DNA from: Phoronis australis
Lineage: Eukaryota > Phoronida > Phoronidae
Assembly: GCA_002633005.1 (NCBI GenBank)
Contig: NMRA01000146.1
Span: 211,640-257,901, forward strand
Length of the DNA stretch: 46,262 bases
Direction: 5' to 3'
Every line of letters starts with the position of its first letter. The stretch's first letter is position 1. The translations under genes and the position numbers were made by a program. The notes below the pieces were generated by a model that made no database searches, was not told the DNA's origin, and saw nothing but the letters and a program-made list of their open reading frames with translations. Of this stretch, positions 36,696 through 46,262 are shown piece by piece.

Positions 36696-37850
36696 ATCGC
36701 GGTTTGAGCACAGACAAGTCCATCGGAAGTCAGAAAATCCCAGAAACATTTATTCAGTGTCGTACTTGCGACGCTGCCTAGAGTATTACTCCCGGTTTTT
36801 CGGTTAATGGGACTCAGATGCCGAGTTAATCACTAACGGGTGAAGTACACTGTATTTTCGCAGCCATATTGCCAGGCGAGAGCAAAGATGCAACGCTTAT
36901 ATATGTTGACTGTTGTAATACGACCGCATGCTAATACGTGGATGTCCGGGTTTGCAATTAAAACATGTCTGTATTTTCAAAAAAAAACGTTGCAGCTGTT
37001 TCGTGAATTTTCGAAAAAAGGAACGATTTTATCAAACTAGCATTTGAATTCACTCTGTGAAACTGAATCTTTAAGAAAACATCGGAGTGTTTAAAAGAGG
37101 CAAATCCTCTGTGGAGGATAGCACGCACATGAAGCAGGAACCATGATTTGCTAAGTTAGATTATTATTTCAAACAGGATTAAATTTTACAAAATAACGTT
37201 GAATTTACAAATGTATGGTTAATTTTGATTTCAATTAATTTTCCCTTTCCTCTGCCCATGGCGACTGAGACCCTTCGCACAAACCGAGCGAGCACATTGT
37301 GTAACACTAGTTTACATTTTTCGGGCTGAAACCGTCAAGGCAATCCACAGACCGACTGGTTTGCCTCAACTTCAGTTTCAACTGTCATGTAAACTTTATT
37401 CTAATGTTGTGAGTTTTCATTAACGAAGGGTGGAAATTGGCCTCAGTTTATTCGGATTTTGTCCGAATAAATTATAGACTCGTGGGGAAAGGAAACTGTT
37501 TGCGGTATGCATTGCAATATTTTACGCAAATTCAGTTATATCGAAAATAAATTAAGAAGTGTATACCCTATTGTTTTGGATGCCCCTGACTCATCCATGG
37601 GTTACCCAAGCGGCAGTCTTATCTCACGCTGTGTTACCGTGCGTACATGAACTGAAGACCGAATAACCCGGCAGTAGATTTTGGTTGGGGTTGCAAAGAC
37701 CAGCTCGCACCCAATTTCACCCGGGTGAGTCTTGTCTAAATGCGGAGGTCTCTCAATAAAATATGATGGCTCAAGGAGTGCGTAAACAGAACTCTTCTAA
37801 ACCACTATAATGATAATAACATAGACATCGGCATAGCGTGACCAGGCGTG

Positions 37851-37987
37851 CGTTCAGTAGACGCTAGGACCTACGCTAGGACCTAGCTAAAACCTAGACA
37901 AAGTCACGTGTTTTCATTTAAAATGCATGGCAATAGCTCACGTAATCTCTTGCTTTTTAGCGAGGTCCTAGCCTTCGTTACTGAACG
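37851..37987. mobile_element. CGTTCAGTA-type inverted-repeat element (137 bp)
   Basis: The left end is CGTTCAGTAGACGCTAGGAC; the right end GTCCTAGCCTTCGTTACTGA is followed by ACG. The interior has CAAAGTCACGTGTTTTCATT and CACGTAATCTCTTGCTTTTT. The left end shows a doubled block (GCTAGGACCTACGCTAGGACC), probably the ancestral form. Confidence 0.85.
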
Positions 37988-38142
37988 GGAGGCGGGTTTC
38001 CGAATGATTTGTTGTGAGCCCATGTCATTCTATCGTTGCTAGTTGCGAGGGGTTGCGCGGGGAAAAGCTCCTCAACCTCGAAATTGAAGATCCGTAACTG
38101 AGAACGATGATGACGAGATCCGAAGTTACTTTTCTGTTTACT

Positions 38143-38298
38143 CAGACGCGGATTACAGGGGGGGGGCAAGAGGACCATGCCCCTCTAAAATTATCCCAGA
38201 TTCCATTTGGCAGTTCGGGGGTGCGAATGTCTGACGGGCAAAATCCTGGCTAATACTCAACCCTGCACCCCCAAATCAAAATCCTGGATCCGCCTCTG
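38143..38298. mobile_element. hAT-type miniature element, copy 1 (156 bp)
   Basis: The ends CAGACGCGGATTACAGGGGG and, on the other strand, CAGAGGCGGATCCAGGATTT are inverted repeats of the CAGxxGCGGAT type. The interior (GAACTGCCAAAT and ATTTTAGAGGGGCATGG on the minus strand) is shared with the element at 42021-42295. Confidence 0.75.
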
Positions 38299-38467
38299 CT
38301 GTCCGACAATGATCAAACTTTTATTTCCATTGGGTATTTCTCGCCGACAAGAGATGAGTTTCCAATACTATTTAAGGTAAGCTGCGTTACGTAATAGATA
38401 AACCTGATGCGAACTATGGTCAACACCAATAAAGCCGGTTGAAGACGAGTCTTCAATATCGGCGTAG

Positions 38468-38606
38468 ATTTCAGTAGGATCTACATGTAGCTAAAAACCA
38501 AGACATCGCGAGATTACGAGACACAACCTTGAGCATGTACTTTAAATGAAAACGTGTGATTTTGGCTACATTTTAGCGAAGTCCTAGGGTCTTAGCGTTA
38601 CTGCAG
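38468..38606. mobile_element. CGTTCAGTA-type inverted-repeat element, diverged
   Basis: TTTCAGTAGGATCTACATGT on the left and TAGCGTTACTGCAG on the right are decayed ends. The interior AAGACATCGCGAGATTACGA and TTTAAATGAAAACGTGTGAT follows the family order. Confidence 0.7.
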
Positions 38607-38609
38607 TCT

Positions 38610-40370
38610 ACCTATGTAAAAAGTCTTCCTCCGTCCGAATTACACAGGGGCTCGGGCCTGTTTAAGGTGCTTCAGATGAGAACAGTACTGGCATACATGT
38701 GATTCGACGCTGATATATCGCTATATTTGTGCACAAACAACGCCACTCAGGTGTGTTTAGAATTTGCCCTTCCTCGTATTCAATAGGTCCGCCTACATGA
38801 ACAAATGAGAATAAATTTCATCACCGTGCACAAGGAAATCATAGGCGTATATGTAAGTAAACGAAATCGATGTAATTAATAGCGGGTACACGTGGGCCTA
38901 AGACTTTTTCAACGAAGCCTTTTACATTGCATACAGCCAGCCTGATCTGGCGGGTATATTATGTCATAAAATCACTGGATTGAATTTGATCACATAACAA
39001 TGGAAGAAGGCCGGCCGAAATTGAACACAAGTAATACATAACACAAGTAATACATAACACAAGTACATATACTTTCGCCCGGCTCGGAAAACTTGCTGCG
39101 CAGTGTCATGCAAATACCTTGCCGTGACTACTTACCGAACTACTCTTGAAATCGATAAAAGATTAGGATTAGCTACAACAGGTACACTGAGTCGGTTATA
39201 ATAAGACTCGACTTTACATTACAACACTGAGATCGTGCATTTTTACGATGAACCCTTCGGTTGCCAGCCATTCGCCGATCGACAGACAAATCGCAGGTGT
39301 ATGAAAGGAATAATTGATTCGATGAAATTTATTATCAAATGCGCAAAACAAAATATGAACGTGTTGAACTTAAATTCACGACAATGACCCATTGGTGAAG
39401 ACTGTCTGTCAGGGGCAAATAACGGAGGCCATTTGACAGTCAGTCGGTGCTGAATAGACAACCACAGTCTCTGAAGCTCAACACACTGGCGAACTAATCA
39501 CACTACTTCTGTATATTTTGAGCTGACAGGTCTGGGTCAAACATTCCCCGAGGTCTTTCGCAGCCGTTAACACGCCGGACACTCCCGCAGATAGTCCTTT
39601 CAATAAAATTACCAACCAACAAATCGATAAACGCCGGGTCAATACACAAATGGTAGTTTGCTCGCTGTCGACCTACAGATGTAGCCTTGTACTAGGAATG
39701 TGCTTGGTTTGGGAAAACAACAATGACCGAATTCAAGCGCGTGTTACTGCCGCCAGTCAGAAACAAAATGGTGAGCTCATATGGAAAACAGCTTTGCCAC
39801 TACAATATATACAGCGGTACGAGCTATGTACTCACAAAAAGCGGATAAATACGAAATTTAACACATACTCACCAGTCGACGCACAGGTAAAGATCTATCT
39901 AGGTCCACACCCCTGCTAGAGATGCTTGAACTCCTGTTTATGAAAGGTCAACCAATCACGTCACAGGGTCTAAGGGCATTTCCTTATTTATAAATATAGG
40001 TCATAGACAGCTGATGGCACCGCAGTAATGTGGAATCCCAAATAGTGACGGCGGTGACACCTCGAGAGATGAGGGAACACGACTATGGATGGATTTCGCT
40101 ACGTATTTGTGTGGCAGCAAAACTGGGTATATTCACTGGCATGGCATGGGCGGAGCATCATGGGGGCTAAGTGGACCATATAGCCGCCCGAATTCAAGTT
40201 TTTAAGCCCTGACAAGTCAGCAAAAAAACATTCAGTTGAACGTTTAATTACGATAAAGAAATCTTTTTAAACCAGCTGTTTACAAAAATGTTGAAGGAAT
40301 GTAGGCACCTTTACTTGTCGGCCACCTGAGTTATCACGGTGGGCAGATGGGCAGAGAGTTTTCGCGGGAG
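38610..40370. other. Intergenic stretch without a recognised gene
   Basis: Only a short tandem repeat (ACACAAGTAATACATA units near 39026-39066) and unremarkable short open frames were seen. Confidence 0.5.
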
Positions 40371-40373
40371 GCT

Positions 40374-40401
40374 GGGGGTGGGGGGGGGGGGGNGGGGGGG
40401 G
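40374..40401 (+). repeat. Poly-G tract with one ambiguous base
   Basis: An almost pure G run is interrupted by an N at 40393, the only isolated N in the window. The base count is uncertain, so the reading frame across the tract is unreliable. Confidence 0.9.
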
Positions 40402-40419
40402 CATGCCAAGCGAAAAGGT

Positions 40420-40857
40420 ATGCTCCCCATGCCACATCTCATGTCATACTCAGCATCGTCGGCATTAAAACGAGACACGCAGTTCAATCAATCGTACAGG
40501 AAGATCCAGCCCTTGTCAAACAGGCGTGTGCGCACATCTCGTGACACGAGCAGTGGTGTGTTCAATGAGGATCTCGCACACTTCATTCATTTCCTTGCAG
40601 ACTCGCCCTGGGAATGCAAAGCTCCGAGAAGCCAAGCCGAAGAACCCGAATATTTATTTTTTTTAATCAGCAACTACGCCAACCTAGAATACCGTCAGCG
40701 CGAATTCATGTTCAACAGAAATGAAGAACTGAGTACGCGGGAAGACAAGCCGAGGACCAGCAGAGAAAGTCGACCTCTCTGTGGAAATATAAGTTGTATG
40801 CATGCAGATGACGGACTAAGTACAATTTTTGAAGGCGTCGCGGCAAAGAAAATATAA
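40420..40857 (+). CDS. Unrecognised open reading frame, 145 residues
   Basis: The frame begins at an ATG just after a poly-G tract and runs to TAA. The product is hydrophilic and charged, with stretches such as NEDLAHFIHFLADSPWEC and NLEYRQREFMFNRNEEL. No domain, signal peptide or membrane segment was seen. The length is near what chance could give in this window. It lies about 600 bp upstream of a hAT transposase relic, so it could be transposon-derived or a false frame. Confidence 0.2.
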   Translation: MLPMPHLMSYSASSALKRDTQFNQSYRKIQPLSNRRVRTSRDTSSGVFNEDLAHFIHFLADSPWECKAPRSQAEEPEYLFFLISNYANLEYRQREFMFNRNEELSTREDKPRTSRESRPLCGNISCMHADDGLSTIFEGVAAKKI

Positions 40858-41488
40858 ATCATCACCCAACGAGAAATTTACTCCAGAGATAAACCAAACT
40901 AGCCTGTTTGGCTAGTAAGCAGTCTCGGCCGATCCAAAGCGCGTGGTTTAAACGTTTCCCGGGCCTTCAATACCAAGAAAAAAGTGACGCTGCGAGTTGT
41001 TTTATTTGCCAAAACAGTCCGACAGGGACACCTCGCGTGTGTTTCATGATCAATGTTTTTAAGATTTAAGACACGTCTTACGCCCCACAAATCTATTTAA
41101 AAAAGATACTTAAATCTCGAATGAGCAAAATTCTCTGGGAATGTACATATAACCAGGAAGAGATACTGCCTAGTCAATGAGATAATTCTTGCAACTTATT
41201 CCTTGGTTGTGCACTCATAATTACTTGGCTAAATCTTTATTCAACAATTGTCAAATGGGAGCGTGAGACCACATAGCTGTCTTAAGTCTCAAATCACTTT
41301 CATGAAACAGATCCCAGAAGCCAGTACATGTACATGTACACAGTCAAGGAGGGCTTTTCTTCAGTCACCCCCCGCGGATTCGGTAACCGAAAGAAAGCAT
41401 TACGGAAAACGAAACTAGAAGCGCCAGTGCCAAAACTCGTTTATAATACGTACTAAAATTAAGGCAAAGTGACACTCGTGTCTTGGGA

Positions 41489-42020
41489 GCACAATTTCAG
41501 GAAAGCAGTGAAGAGAAATCGAAATTCATCCAACTATTACGCCACCGTGCTAAGGACGACGTCCTACTTGTAAAAACGATGAAACGGGATTGAATCAGCG
41601 ATATAGATTAGCTCAAGATATACACAACGAAAAGTTCAGGGATTTGATAGGAAACCGGGAAATTCAAAGTTTGGCGACAGGTGTCGGTGGCCATTTTCTC
41701 TCTCTTATATTCGACGAATGTACTGCTATAAGCAACAAAAAAGTTGTCCTCTTGCTTGCGGTGGGTGCATGACTTTCTCGAAGACCATGAAGACTTTATG
41801 GGAATAACAAAAATTGGAGCGGCCACGATGTCAGCTGCAATAGATAATTTTCAAAAACTTGGGCTATCGCAGACAAAATACAGACGTCAGTGCTAAGATG
41901 GTGCTAAAAAAACCACCTGCATTTGTGACACCGTTGACACTTTTTGGGATTGGGTGTGAAAGATTTTGTGAAGGCAACAAATTGGTATCCAACAGAATGG
42001 TAAAGTTACAACGCCGTGGT
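41489..42020 (+). pseudogene. Dead hAT-family transposase (DUF4371 / ZMYM1-like) fragment
   Basis: Three pieces in different frames together follow the N-terminal half of this transposase family. 41489-41591 gives KFIQLLRHRAKDD; 41590-41772 gives YRLAQDIHNEKF...FLSLIFDECTAISNKK; about 41760-41899 gives RWVHDFLEDHEDFMGITKIG...YRRQC-stop-DGA. They correspond to the family's core blocks (FFS-I-DE-TD-SNKEQ, RWVD---HEEFLG, RGQCYDGA). There are two frame changes and a stop codon (TAA 41894-41896) where a Tyr is expected. A miniature element interrupts the relic at 42021. The zinc-binding N-terminus and C-terminal dimerisation region are not seen. Confidence 0.8.
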
Positions 42021-42295
42021 CAGGGGCGGATCCAGGACTTTGAGTTGGGGGGAGGGCACAGGAATAACCAGAATTTCGCCACATATGCGCGCCGAGCCTA
42101 ACATGTAGTGATGCAGGGTCTCGAATTTTTGGGTTCGTGGACCTTAATACTAAAAAAACGGAAAACGGCACTGTGCATTCGCCCCCTCGAGCCCCCCCGG
42201 GTGTGCACATGTGCTAGTCAGCAATTTGCACCCCGAACTGCCGAATAGTATCTGGCAGAATTTTAGGGGGGGCATGGCCCCTAAATCCGCCACTG
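42021..42295. mobile_element. hAT-type miniature element, copy 2 (275 bp), inserted in transposase relic
   Basis: The left end CAGGGGCGGATCCAGGACTT and the right end, reversed, CAGTGGCGGATTTAGGGGCC are inverted repeats. GTGGT occurs on both sides (42016-42020 and 42296-42300) as a 5-bp target duplication. Some hAT lineages make 5-bp duplications, from memory. Confidence 0.8.
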
Positions 42296-42464
42296 GTGGT
42301 GTAGTCAATAAAGTTTTCGCCAAAAGGTAGAATCTTTTCGTGAACGCTGACTAATATGGCTAAATGCCGTCAGCGACTGACGGACAGCATCTCGCAAGAT
42401 TGCCTGTGCACACTTTGAAATCTATATGAACCGAGACCGTCTTTAGCGTTTTTATGACACTGCA

Positions 42465-42827
42465 GTGAGTTGTATCCGTGCGTTGGTGAACCCGTACCCC
42501 CTGGAAACGTTTAATGGTGGTTTTGCCAAACCACACTTCATTCCGGCAGTGACGCCACGGAATCAGTACAGACGAATTTATTGTAAATCAATTGGCCAGC
42601 TTACAAGTATTTCTGCTGTCCTAATCAGATTCAAGCAACCTGCATTCCAAGTCTATGGGCGACTTGAATCGCGTCTCATAAAAACAACTAAAAAAGCGCA
42701 GTCAGAGCTCGAGCCCAAATTAGAACGAGTGTTGGCGGTTGACTGGAAGGATGCTAGCAGCAGAGGTTTAGATGTACAGTTCAACACATTCAGTGTTTTG
42801 CTGAAAGGAACACCGTTTTCGTCGTGA
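42465..42827 (+). pseudogene. Open frame downstream of the hAT relic, possible transposon remnant
   Basis: A 120-codon open frame, without a strong start, contains QLTSISAVLIRFKQPAFQVY and KKAQSELEPKLERVLAVDWK. Composition looks protein-like. It is not recognised as a known transposase block. Its position just beyond the interrupted hAT fragment suggests it belongs to the same or a neighbouring element. Confidence 0.3.
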
Positions 42828-42829
42828 TT

Positions 42830-45429
42830 TTACGACATTCTTGTTGCAGTGAGAGTTAACTAAGTGTAAGCGCTACTGCACCGAGACATTTCTCAACAGC
42901 TAGGCAAATAAAGACGTGCTTGAGGTCCAGCTAGTGCATGATGACCTGATGAAGATTTAGCCGTTTGTATATTTGTACGTAAAGAAATGCTTTGAAATGA
43001 TTTACTAGCCACTTGTAATGGTTTTGCAATTCCGTACCCTTCATTTTGGAAAGTTTACAACCAAAGATTCGAGAAATAAATATAGTTGAATCAAGCCACT
43101 GCAAACAGCAAATTAATCCCAACTACAAAAGCACCAGGCAATTATTGATGTGTTGTTATTGTTATTTGGCATGTAAATTTAAACAAATGTAACGAGTTTA
43201 TTTGGCATGGCAACTATTGCACAAAATGTAACACTGAAACCTTATGTTCATTACAATGAGCGTAAGATTACATCAGTGATTTCCATGCTTCTTTGTCACT
43301 TGAAAACGGAAGGTGCTTTTGTACCGTTTTAAGTCCCAACACCAACTGCCCCACAAACCAATCTCACCCCAACACCACCCCCCACCCGGCACAACTGAAT
43401 TAAAGCGCTACCCAGTTCCTGATAGTATAACACAGTATTTTTCGATGGTCATAAACAGTTCGGATGTGATGTAAATTTTTGCCGAGAGACAAATGTCAAA
43501 ACTGTATATTCGTTATTGCAACCTCTGTGCAACTTGAAACTTGCCACACTTGTTGTTTAACATGCTTAGTGTAGTTCTAATGTCCAGGCAGTGGCATAGT
43601 TACGATTATGACTGCCCATCAACAATTTTTTGTATCACCCCTTCCAGTAGCAACGCCATTTAACTGTATCCAATGGTGGTTGGCTTATTGTATCTTTGCA
43701 AGTAGTATTCCGGTATTACTTCAACCCATCCCGTCAGGGGATTCCTGTTATTGCAAATATCTGTCTGTTCGTTGTAGCTCGAGATCCGCCTCTCGTTCAG
43801 TAACGCTAGGACCTCGCTAAAAAGCAAGACTTTGCGAGATTACGTGAGAAATTGCCGTGCATTTTAAGTGAGAACACGTGACTTTGACTAGGTTCTAGCG
43901 TAGGTCCTAGCGTCAACTGAACGCACCCCCGGCTCAAATAGTTGACTTGACGCAGCACATGATTTTGGCGCAAATTCTTTCCAAACCCAGAAATTCCTTA
44001 CTCATCTCAATAGAGGGCCTTACTGAAGGCCGTTTGGCAGTAGAAAGTGTTGTAAATCAAAAGATTGTATATTATGGAAGAAATACTGATAATGAGTGCT
44101 ATAATTTTGTTTACTAAACAAAAATACATGTATCACCATCTTTGTTGAAAACACGACTAAAATTTTTGATTGAAAGCTTAATACTTATTCGCTTGTAATG
44201 TCGAAAAAATCTCCTTTCCTCAGGTGTGCAGCTTTATAGCAAAACACCGAAAGACAAATTAAAACAAAAGCTATATTTCCAGGCTGCATAAGATTATTTT
44301 TTTGGATTTACTGGGAAATGCACTCAAGCTTGCGTGAGTGAAAGTGACATTCTTCATTCGGCAGCAGAAGACCACAATAAACAGTAAAAGTGGTGATTAA
44401 AAGCTCGACCGTAAACATGGGTTGGAAAGAATCGGGTTGGACATGCCTCTTGACAACGATTCATTAGTTGCTACATGTACATATGTATACCCCAGTGTAC
44501 CAACGTGGACACAAATGTTATAATCGCGCCCATAAATCTCTGCGCACGCGCTGTCACTCTTGAGACCAAACTTTATACATAAGGGTACTCTATTCTACAC
44601 CCTGACCCTTAGTTCGGGTTCAAAGTTAGGTCTCTCATGGCTGGCGGACTGATCGGAGATTCAATCTCGAGCAACTTACTTGGGGTGTGGAGATTTGGGG
44701 CAAGCACGTGAAATTACATGCTTGCAGGTCACGGCTTTAGGTTTAGGGATCGAAGTTGGATTTTAGGGGCACAGCCAATTCAATTGGACATGACCTTCAT
44801 GAAGTCAGGGAGTTGGACGAAAAACAAGTGCATCAGCTGTAGCTATAACGTTGCGCGGTGCGGCCGATAGACGGCGCGCCCGTGGTAGTAAATACAACAG
44901 TTAACATACGAATGTGTTGATAAATAAATACGACTATTAGTGGATTACAACAGCTTGCGAGACCGACGACCCTTTGAATGAGACAAGATGTCAATGATAC
45001 TGATGAATAAACTAATCTACGGTGGCACCAGTAGGTACCCCTTGCGTGAACTGCAACTCTCTAGAACAATCACACTATAAACTTGTCCAACTAACTAGGT
45101 TGAGACCGAAGCTTGCATTGAGCGTCTACCACGTCTGGGTTGGCTTCTGCTTTCCTGACCTTCCCGGTTCTGAGGTTCCTTTGACAGTTCCCCGTGCCGG
45201 GCTTTACCGAGTTGTCCAGTCCAAACGCTTTTATCTCCAAGTTCTAGTCTATTTGTGCCTAGATCATATATAGACGCTTCGCAGTTTCAGTGAATGTTTG
45301 TAATCACGTCATGGTGAAATTTAAAATTGCATTACTGCGCGAACATTCTCTATCTAGGATCTCAGATCACAACAGTAGTGCCAAGTTACGCAAGAATTGT
45401 CACTGACTTCAGCTTAGTTATCTTTGTAC
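42830..45429. other. Intergenic stretch with one short element
   Basis: Apart from the element at 43794-43923, no gene, RNA or organised repeat was recognised. A short A/C-rich stretch with C-runs lies near 43365-43390. Confidence 0.5.
43794..43923. mobile_element. CGTTCAGTA-type inverted-repeat element (130 bp)
   Basis: The ends CGTTCAGTAACGCTAGGACC and GGTCCTAGCGTCAACTGAAC are both well kept. The interior GCTAAAAAGCAAGACTTTGC and GAGAACACGTGACTTTGACT is nearly identical to the copy at 29343-29483, so these two are probably the youngest. Confidence 0.85.
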
Positions 45430-45435
45430 AGTATT

Positions 45436-45705
45436 AACACATCACAAAGGTGTCACTGGCACGAGACCACTTGCAGCTCATCTACTGAGACGTCGTCGCC
45501 GAGAGACAGACCAGAAAGACGATTGCCGGGATGGACGAGACGAAATCGAACGAGCACCAACTCGACAAAATCACAGCCGTGGACGACTGTCAGAAGAAAA
45601 CGCAGAACCAAAGGAAGGTCAAGTAACCAGAAGTAGACATTCAATGAGCGTCGTCCCCGAGTCTCAGTTGGAACTTAGTTTGCAGTTTCATGGTGATAAG
45701 AATTA
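45436..45705 (+). CDS. Possible exon of a plus-strand gene, perhaps another C2 protein
   Basis: A frame open from an AG acceptor (TATCTTTGTACAG, ending at 45435) to TAG at 45703-45705 encodes a very charged stretch. It contains LLRRRRRETDQKDDCRDGRD, SRGRLSEENAEPKEGQV and SVVPESQLELSLQFHG. It has no upstream ATG in frame, so it would be an internal exon. A possible donor is G|GTGATA at 45691. A basic, acidic linker followed by a strand such as LELSLQFHG resembles the linker and first strand of a synaptotagmin C2A domain. This is suggestive only: the rest would lie beyond the window, and no matching next exon was found before 46262. Confidence 0.35.
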
Positions 45706-46262
45706 GTGTTTAGTGTGTCTCTCATTTTTTCTGCGTTGAGATGCATGCTGTAGTGCCTGGTATAACTGGTAGCATCGTAGATTAGTTTATTCACCTCTAT
45801 TGATATCTCCGTCTGAATCAAATAGTCGTCACCTTCGTAACTTGTTGTTACCCATTGATCGATACTCACAACCCTGCAAATTAAAGAGTTCCCACCATGA
45901 CCCTGTGTCTCAAAAAGGAATTTTATTATTACATCTGAGCAGATTTAATAGCCTTTAGTACACCTGTTGCTACGAAACAATATAAAAATTGTAAACATAT
46001 ATTTTTCTGTTAGTTTGTACGCAATGGGTGGAAGACCGCCTCAGCCGTTGTTGCTTTACCAGTGCGATACTGAGGAGTTGTGAAGAAAGTCCGCGTGGAA
46101 CCGTCTTGTTCAGATATGAAAAGGTGCGTTTGTGGAAACTGTGGTAACAACAACTTGACTGTGAACGTCTTAGTTGTTCAAATTTCCTAAATACGTGAAT
46201 GTTGCACAAAAATGGCATCGGTTTGTCATGGGCGGCGCACCATAGGGGCCTAGGATAGGGCT

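Noticed and set aside
45022-45273. 83-codon plus-strand frame upstream of the possible C2 exon, tested as a first exon.
   Set aside because: No transmembrane segment or linker of the expected type was found, and its frame and splice sites do not fit the exon at 45436.
1-46262. Searches by eye for tRNA, rRNA, CRISPR arrays, prophage or bacterial operons.
   Set aside because: No tRNA-like T-arm with partner sequences, no regularly spaced repeats, and a consistently intron-bearing animal gene structure.

Overview
The window is nuclear DNA from an invertebrate animal, probably marine. It is AT-rich, its genes are broken into short exons with GT-AG introns, and it carries microsatellites, many short inverted-repeat elements and one assembly gap (661 Ns, 1991-2651). 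No bacterial-style operons, Shine-Dalgarno sites, tRNA or rRNA genes were recognised. The gelsolin protein resembles the three-repeat gelsolin-like proteins of annelids as I remember them. The IgGFc-binding-like protein with short Asp-rich loops is a type I associate with molluscs, brachiopods, annelids and amphioxus. A spiralian or other non-vertebrate bilaterian is therefore likely, but the species cannot be named from this.

Layout. (1) 1-3026, plus strand: the last three exons of a synaptotagmin-type tandem-C2 protein, covering the end of C2A and all of C2B. (2) 4327-15366, minus strand: a complete five-exon gene for a 573-residue type I membrane protein. It has a signal peptide, an IgGFc-binding-like ectodomain, two Asp-rich calcium-loop-like motifs, one transmembrane helix and a Ser/Thr-rich tail. 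It converges on the C2 gene. (3) 17145-30936, minus strand: a complete gelsolin/severin-like gene of 13 coding exons per transcript (362 residues, three gelsolin repeats). One exon position is occupied by two tandem homologous versions. (4) 31-46 kb: mostly non-coding, with short inverted-repeat elements, a dead hAT transposase carrying a nested short element, and near the right edge an open stretch that may be an exon of another plus-strand gene.

The exon structures were built by hand from splice signals and reading phase. In both minus-strand genes every junction keeps phase, and the joined protein matches its family across the junctions.

The main discovery is the duplicated exon in the gelsolin gene (6A 25996-26123, 6B 24502-24629). 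Both are exactly 128 nt, begin at phase 0 and end at phase 2, and encode 42 residues of which 31 are identical. Including both, or neither, gives an early stop codon. The two must therefore be used one at a time, so one gene should make two actin-binding proteins that differ in the first gelsolin repeat. A second theme is repeat activity: a roughly 130-140 bp inverted-repeat family with about eight copies, an inverted pair of elements flanking the gelsolin start exon, and an element immediately upstream of the IgGFc-like start codon.
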